DNA of 9,910 nucleotides from assembly GCA_004552515.1 (NCBI GenBank), contig SFOF01000067.1, positions 1 through 9,910 of the forward strand, read 5' to 3'. This stretch comes from Clostridiales bacterium. GTDB taxonomy: Bacteria > Bacillota > Clostridia > Christensenellales > Aristaeellaceae. A program made the translations under genes and the position numbers. Below the pieces are notes generated by a model, which saw only the letters and a list, made by a program, of their open reading frames with translations, was not told the DNA's origin and ran no database searches. How positions within the stretch are numbered: the stretch's first letter is position 1; each line of letters starts with the position of its first letter. Below, piece after piece: positions 6,251 to 9,910 of this stretch.

Positions 6251-6320
6251 CCGCGGGGAGTACGCTGGGGCTCCGCGCCCCAGACTGCGCCAAAGAGTCT
6301 TCGACTCTCTGGACTCTCTT
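6251..6320. repeat. Double-hairpin palindromic intergenic element
   Basis: Two perfect or near-perfect hairpins follow each other: CTGGGGC-TCCGC-GCCCCAG (6265-6283, 7-bp stem) and CCAAAGAGTC-TTC-GACTCTCTGG (6290-6312, 10-bp stem with one wobble). The flanks read CCGCGGGGAGTACG on the left and ACTCTCTTC on the right. From memory, similar paired G/C-box hairpins recur between genes in many gut Clostridia; this could not be searched here. It may also act as a weak terminator after GH2, though it has no U tail. Confidence 0.6.
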
Positions 6321-6379
6321 CATTTGATTCGCGGCCATGTGCGCTTGGCGCGGCGAGGGCGCTCGGGGTGAGCGCAGCG

Positions 6380-8113
6380 TTATTTTTCGATCGCGGCCTT
6401 GCGGCTGGTGATCTCGCGGATGATCTTCGGGTCGAACTTCGCCCGGCGGTCGTAATAGTACAATCCGTTGCGCTCCTGCTCAACGTCGGTCAGCTGCGTA
6501 TAGCAGAAGCCCATGTGATGCGGATTGTCCAGCAGCGCGTCGGTCAGCCCGCGATAGCGCGCGATGAACTCCTCCTCCGTCTGCGGCCCCTTGCCATAGC
6601 TCCAGCCCGCCTTGTTCTCCGGATTCCAGCCGATGCCGCCGTATTCGCTCACGAACACGGGCTGGCCCTCGTAATGCTGCCGCGGGCGGGACGAATCCTT
6701 GCCGAAGCGGTCGTAAATGACTTCCGCGTCCGGCGCGTATCGCGCGCGATAGACCGCCGGATCGGATTCGTAATCGTGCGTGTCGAATATATCCGTCTCG
6801 ACGTGGATGCCGCCGCTGGTATCGATGCAGGGGCGGGTGGGATCGATCGCCTTGGTCACGCGGTAGGTCGTGCGCATGGTCGCGGCGCGCTGGCCGTTGT
6901 TCTCCTCGCCCCATGTCTCGTTCCACGGGCACCAGCCGACGATCGAGGGCGCGCTGTAGTCGCGATGGAGCACCTCGACCCACTCGTCCAGGAACGCGGG
7001 CAGGATCCAGCCGTCCTTGGGATCCGCGCCCCAGCTGGCCATTTCGCCCCAGCACAGGTAGCCCAGCCGGTCGGCCCAGTACAGGAAGCGCGGCTCGAAC
7101 ACCTTCTGGTGCAGGCGCGCGCCGTTGAAGCCCATGGCGAGGGAGCGCTCGATGTCGCCCTTCAGCGCGTCGTCGGTGGGCGCGGTGTATATGCCGTCGG
7201 GATAGAAGCCCTGGTCGAGGATCAGCCGCTGGAACACGCTGCGCCCGTTGATCAGGCACTTCATGCCGTCGAAGCTGATGGTGCGCAGGCCGAAATAGCT
7301 CTTCATCTCGTCGATGACCTCGCCGTCCCTGCGCAGCGTGAGCTGGAGATCGTACAGATTGCCCTCGCCGACATTCCAGTAATGCGGATTTTCGATCAGC
7401 ATGAGCAGGCGCGCCGCATTGCCGCAGGCCTCGGCCTCAAGCTCCGTCTCGTATTCGCCCTCAAAGCTGGCGCGCGCCGAGAGGGAAACGCCCTTCACGT
7501 CGCCGTCCAGCTCCGCCTCGATCAGCACGCTGTTGTTCACCGCGTCGGGCGTGAGGCGCACGTTCTTAATGCGCGTTTCATTCGTCCACTCCAGCCACAC
7601 CGTCTGCCATATGCCGGTCGTGCGGGTGTAGGAGCAGCCGTGGGAGTGATAGAGGCAGCTCTGCTTGCCGTAGGGCTGACGGCCGCCGCGCAGATCGTCG
7701 TCCGCGCAGACCACGACGGTGTTTTCGCCCTCATGAAGCGCGCTCGTAATTTCAAACTGGAAGCCCACATAGCCGCCGCGGTGCGTGCCAACGCTCGTGC
7801 CGTTGATCCATACCTCGCAGGCGTAATCGACCGCGCCGAAATTGAGAAACACGCGCTTGCCTGCCGCCTCCCTGGGCAGCGTGAACGTGCGCTTATACCA
7901 TACGGCGGCCATGAAATCGACATACTCCACGCCGGAGAGCTTGCTTTCCGGGCAGAAGGGCACAGTGATTTCGCCCTCGAGCTTTTCCTTCTCGACAAGG
8001 CCGCGCGCGCGCCCGGACGCGCCGTGATCGATTTCAAACTGCCACTGACCGTTTAGGTTCATCCAGCCGTCGCGCACGAACTGCGGGCGGGGATATTCAG
8101 GCCTTGGAATCAT
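6380..8113 (-). CDS. Glycoside hydrolase family 2 enzyme (beta-galactosidase/beta-glucuronidase type)
   Basis: A 577-residue retaining glycosidase with the standard GH2 order: N-terminal sugar-binding jelly-roll (about 1-178, with LNGQWQFEID and VWINGTSVGTHRGGY), an immunoglobulin-like domain (about 180-278) and a TIM barrel (about 280-577). The acid/base is E399 in CPWNETWG and the nucleophile E490 in FVSEYGG, both with the expected surroundings. There is no signal peptide, so it acts in the cytoplasm on imported glycosides. The C-terminal segment TQLTDVEQERNGLYYYDRRAKFD has no N-x-K motif, which beta-glucuronidases use to hold the carboxylate, so a galactosidase, arabinofuranosidase-like or other activity is more likely; the substrate remains open. 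The ATG at 8113 is preferred to a TTG 14 codons upstream because GGGAGG lies 9 nt before it. It is divergent from an MFS transporter, a likely partner for uptake. Confidence 0.88.
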   Translation of the reverse strand: MIPRPEYPRPQFVRDGWMNLNGQWQFEIDHGASGRARGLVEKEKLEGEITVPFCPESKLSGVEYVDFMAAVWYKRTFTLPREAAGKRVFLNFGAVDYACEVWINGTSVGTHRGGYVGFQFEITSALHEGENTVVVCADDDLRGGRQPYGKQSCLYHSHGCSYTRTTGIWQTVWLEWTNETRIKNVRLTPDAVNNSVLIEAELDGDVKGVSLSARASFEGEYETELEAEACGNAARLLMLIENPHYWNVGEGNLYDLQLTLRRDGEVIDEMKSYFGLRTISFDGMKCLINGRSVFQRLILDQGFYPDGIYTAPTDDALKGDIERSLAMGFNGARLHQKVFEPRFLYWADRLGYLCWGEMASWGADPKDGWILPAFLDEWVEVLHRDYSAPSIVGWCPWNETWGEENNGQRAATMRTTYRVTKAIDPTRPCIDTSGGIHVETDIFDTHDYESDPAVYRARYAPDAEVIYDRFGKDSSRPRQHYEGQPVFVSEYGGIGWNPENKAGWSYGKGPQTEEEFIARYRGLTDALLDNPHHMGFCYTQLTDVEQERNGLYYYDRRAKFDPKIIREITSRKAAIEK

Positions 8114-8167
8114 GCTGTATAACCTCCCGTGAATGTCAATGGGATGTTCGCCCAATAATCCTCTTCT

Positions 8168-8196
8168 ATTATATCATAGCTCGCGCCGCAAGAAAA
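8168..8196 (-). promoter_or_regulatory. Promoter of the GH2 gene
   Basis: On the minus strand a perfect TATAAT (8173-8168) follows, after 17 bp, a weak -35 TTTTCT (8196-8191). The leader would be about 48 nt. The inverted repeat AAAAG-AGC-CTTTT (8193-8205) overlaps the -35, a position suited to a repressor or activator site. Confidence 0.6.
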
Positions 8197-8225
8197 GAGC
8201 CTTTTGACGGAATCCGAACCAAAAA

Positions 8226-8235
8226 ATCGCGCGAT
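8226..8235. promoter_or_regulatory. Candidate operator between the divergent GH2 and MFS promoters
   Basis: ATCGCGCGAT is a perfect 10-bp palindrome with a central CG, flanked by an A run, about 16 bp upstream of the MFS -35 and in the shared control region. LacI-family operators commonly have a central CG, but no regulator gene is in the window, so this is only a candidate. Confidence 0.3.
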
Positions 8236-8251
8236 AGAGGGCCTTGACCGC

Positions 8252-8279
8252 TTGCCTTTTGCCGGATGTATGTTATAAT
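8252..8279 (+). promoter_or_regulatory. Promoter of the MFS transporter gene
   Basis: TTGCCT (8252-8257), a 16-bp spacer and TATAAT (8274-8279) with TG one base upstream (extended -10). A TTGACC at 8244 is too far (24 bp) to serve as the -35. Confidence 0.7.
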
Positions 8280-8321
8280 AGGTATGCTTTTCAAAACAAA
8301 GGCCTGAGGGAGGACATACGC

Positions 8322-9611
8322 ATGAAGCGAAACAGCGCGCGCACACGGCGGGCGTATATTGTCGAGGCTCTTCTGGAATACATGGTGTCTCTGCTGGTGA
8401 CCGGCGCGTTTCTGGCCGCCATACTCAAGCAGGTGGGCGTGTCCGACGCGCTGACCGGTGTGGTTTCGTCGTTTATTTCCTTCGCGTGCGTGGCGCAGCT
8501 CTTCTCGAGCATGATCGTGAGGAAGGGCAGCTCGGTGAAAAGGCGTATGCTCATTCTCGCGCTGGTCAACGAGCTGATGTTTTCAACGCTGTATATCATC
8601 CCCTTCGTGCCGCTGGGGCAGTCTGTTAAGACGGCGCTGTTCGTCGTCATGATTCTGGGCGCGTATCTGATCCTCAATCTCACGACGCCGGTCAAGTACA
8701 AGTGGCTCATGAGCTTCGTCGGCGCGAATGAGCGCGGCCGCTTCACCGCCAACAAGGAGATCGTCTCGCTGATCGGAGGCATGCTGTTCACGCTGGCCAT
8801 GGGCCGGCTGGTGGACTACTGTAAGGAGATCGGCCGCGAGCAGACCGGCTTCATACTCTGCGGCGTGACCATGGTCGCCGTGTCGCTTCTGCACATGGTG
8901 TCGATCCTGCTGTGCGACGACGAGCCGGAAAACGCGCCCCGTCCGCAGGCGGACAATCAGCTGAAGGCCGCCTTTTCGATGATCACGGGCAATAAGGCGC
9001 TGAGAAAGCTGCTGCTCATCGACGTATTGTGGAAGACGGCCATCTATATGTCCACGCCCTATTACGGCACCTATCTGATCGGCGAGCTGGGCTTTTCACT
9101 CACGTTCGTCTCGGCGCTGGGCATCGTCTACGGCGTGGTGCGCGCGCTGGCCTCGCCGCAGTGCGGCCGCATCGCCGACCGGCGCGGCTGGTCGAGCCTG
9201 CTGACGCTGTGCCTGATCGTGGCGGCGGCGGGCTTTCTGGTGAACGCCTTCACGCGCCCGGAGAGCCGTATGCTCTATGTGGTCTATTATGTGTTCTACG
9301 CCGTGTCCATGGCCGGCATCAACAGCGGCCTGACCAACATCACCTACGACTATATCGACGAGGGCTATTTCGCGCAGGCGATGGGCGCGCGCAATGCGGT
9401 CAGCGGCGTTGTGGGCTTCCTGGCCTCGCTGCTGGGCGGCGTGATCGTGAGCCGCATCCAGGCGGCCGGCAACACGCTCTTCGGCCTGAACGTCTACGCG
9501 CAGCAGGTCAACTCGGCGGTCACGTTCGCGCTTCTCATCGCGCTTCTGGCCTATACGCACTTCGTCATCGCCAAAATGCCGCGCCTTTCGGACGAAAAGA
9601 GCGCCTCATGA
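8322..9611 (+). CDS. Major facilitator superfamily transporter
   Basis: A 429-residue membrane protein with about 12 hydrophobic segments in two halves, separated by a hydrophilic loop near 198-227 (CDDEPENAPRPQADNQ). The loop GRIADRRGW (282-290) in the second half matches the family's motif A (G-x-x-x-D-R-x-G-R/W). ANERGRFTANKE (135-146) lies in the cytoplasmic loop of the first half. The ATG at 8322 is chosen because GGGAGGA ends 7 nt before it; an open 26-codon extension runs through the promoter. Divergence from the GH2 gene suggests that it brings in the glycoside which that enzyme cleaves, but drug or other solute export cannot be excluded from sequence alone. No clear terminator follows, so some transcription may continue into secG. 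Confidence 0.85.
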   Translation: MKRNSARTRRAYIVEALLEYMVSLLVTGAFLAAILKQVGVSDALTGVVSSFISFACVAQLFSSMIVRKGSSVKRRMLILALVNELMFSTLYIIPFVPLGQSVKTALFVVMILGAYLILNLTTPVKYKWLMSFVGANERGRFTANKEIVSLIGGMLFTLAMGRLVDYCKEIGREQTGFILCGVTMVAVSLLHMVSILLCDDEPENAPRPQADNQLKAAFSMITGNKALRKLLLIDVLWKTAIYMSTPYYGTYLIGELGFSLTFVSALGIVYGVVRALASPQCGRIADRRGWSSLLTLCLIVAAAGFLVNAFTRPESRMLYVVYYVFYAVSMAGINSGLTNITYDYIDEGYFAQAMGARNAVSGVVGFLASLLGGVIVSRIQAAGNTLFGLNVYAQQVNSAVTFALLIALLAYTHFVIAKMPRLSDEKSAS

Positions 9612-9645
9612 GCGCATAAACATAAATATTCACACAATTCAGGGC

Positions 9646-9674
9646 TTGTCAGACAGGCAAAAGAATGATATAAT
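9646..9674 (+). promoter_or_regulatory. Sigma-A promoter of secG
   Basis: TTGTCA (9646-9651), a 17-bp spacer and TATAAT (9669-9674) are close to consensus. The leader is about 55 nt and contains AAGGAGGA (9718-9725), 9 nt before the ATG. Confidence 0.85.
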
Positions 9675-9734
9675 AGTCTTGTTTTGAAATAGGCGGCGGT
9701 CGCTGGCAGGCTGCCCGAAGGAGGACATCGTTTT

Positions 9735-9910
9735 ATGAAAGCGTTCCTGGTTATTACCCAGATTATTCTGGTCATTGACGTCATCGTGCTGGTTGCCTCC
9801 GTGCTGATGCAGCAGGGCAACAGCGCCGGCCTGGGCGCCATCGGCGGCGCGGCCGAAACCTTCCTGGACAAAAACAAGGCCAAGAGCGTTGAGGGCAAGC
9901 TGGAACTGGT
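9735..9910 (+). CDS. secG: Preprotein translocase subunit SecG (3' end outside window)
   Basis: SecG is the small third subunit of the SecYEG channel in the cytoplasmic membrane and aids protein export. The first 58 residues are present: one hydrophobic segment at about 4-25, then LMQQGNSAGLGAIGGAAETFLDKNKAKS (24-51), which matches the SecG signature (LxQ-x-G-x-x-x-GLGA-x-x-GG, then a segment ending in an AK/AR pair). SecG has about 75-80 residues in Firmicutes, so only the second membrane segment is missing. In many Firmicutes secG precedes rnr and smpB; the neighbour lies outside the window. It has its own near-consensus promoter and a strong ribosome binding site. Confidence 0.93.
   Translation, partial: MKAFLVITQIILVIDVIVLVASVLMQQGNSAGLGAIGGAAETFLDKNKAKSVEGKLEL

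Larger units (their letters stand above)
5527..6379. other. About 850 bp without a recognisable gene, between GH2 and rhaA
   Basis: Long open frames cross this stretch on both strands, but their products are low-complexity and repetitive, which is expected of GC-rich DNA. It holds the 42-bp tandem array (5784-5994), a double-hairpin element (6251-6320), an 11-bp direct repeat GGGCGTTCGTT (5601-5611 and 5627-5637), a small inverted repeat GAGCC-GTT-GGCTC in the rhaA leader (5561-5573), a hairpin GCGCTC-GGGGT-GAGCGC next to the GH2 stop (6359-6375, no U tail) and a short AT-rich pocket at about 6219-6250. No U-tailed terminator for GH2 and no clear sigma-A promoter for rhaA were found. Confidence 0.5.

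Noticed and set aside
5710..6327. Plus-strand 205-codon frame encoding a 14-residue repeat protein over the tandem array
   Set aside because: Changes between repeat units are not concentrated at third positions, unit 1 is out of frame with the others, and there is no convincing ribosome binding site.
6368..8056. Open frame of 562 codons on the plus strand, opposite the GH2 gene
   Set aside because: Same cause: antisense to a gene with intact catalytic motifs; the product is Ala/Arg/Val-rich without recognisable domains.
9612..9645. Terminator after the MFS gene
   Set aside because: Only a small palindrome overlapping the stop (CTCATGAG) is present, with no stable stem and no U run, so no terminator is claimed.

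Overview
This window looks like chromosome from a GC-rich, spore-forming, anaerobic member of the Clostridia, possibly a gut lineage (Christensenellales or Oscillospirales would fit; this is inference). The reasons are a SpoIIP homologue, a SecG of Firmicutes type, strong AGGAGG ribosome binding sites before most genes, TATAAT-type promoters in a background rich in G and C, and a sugar-catabolic gene content (L-rhamnose isomerase, a family 2 glycoside hydrolase, a sugar-type oxidoreductase and an MFS transporter). No phage, insertion sequence, CRISPR array, tRNA or rRNA was seen.

Layout. 1-183 (+): the C-terminal end of a histidine phosphatase, closed by a terminator hairpin. 197-792: a gene-free stretch built from about three imperfect copies of a ~212 bp unit, each opening with a terminator-like hairpin; it ends in the terminator of spoIIP. 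799-2582 (-): a two-gene sporulation unit in which a DUF1614-like membrane protein overlaps spoIIP by 4 nt, with a candidate forespore (sigma-F/sigma-G type) promoter in front. 2832-3836 (-): a Gfo/Idh/MocA oxidoreductase with its own promoter and terminator. 4258-5526 (-): rhaA, with a ~250 nt 3' region ending in a very strong terminator. 5527-6379: about 850 bp without a gene, holding a 42-bp tandem repeat (five copies) and a double-hairpin palindromic element. 6380-8113 (-): a cytoplasmic GH2 enzyme, divergent from an MFS transporter at 8322-9611 (+), with both promoters in the 208-bp gap. 9735 to the end (+): secG, truncated by the window edge.

How the genes may work together. The divergent GH2/MFS pair suggests import of a glycoside and its cleavage inside the cell. 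rhaA and the oxidoreductase lie downstream of GH2 on the same strand and could process released sugars, but each has its own clear boundary and no rhaB, rhaD or regulator is present, so a single rhamnose pathway is not shown. The DUF1614-spoIIP pair is a separate sporulation module for septal and engulfment peptidoglycan remodelling.

I found no convincing new defence or mobile system. The most unusual material is non-coding: the ~212-bp hairpin-repeat array, whose G-U pairs indicate that it acts as plus-strand RNA; the 42-bp tandem array before rhaA; and the candidate forespore promoter of the spoIIP unit.
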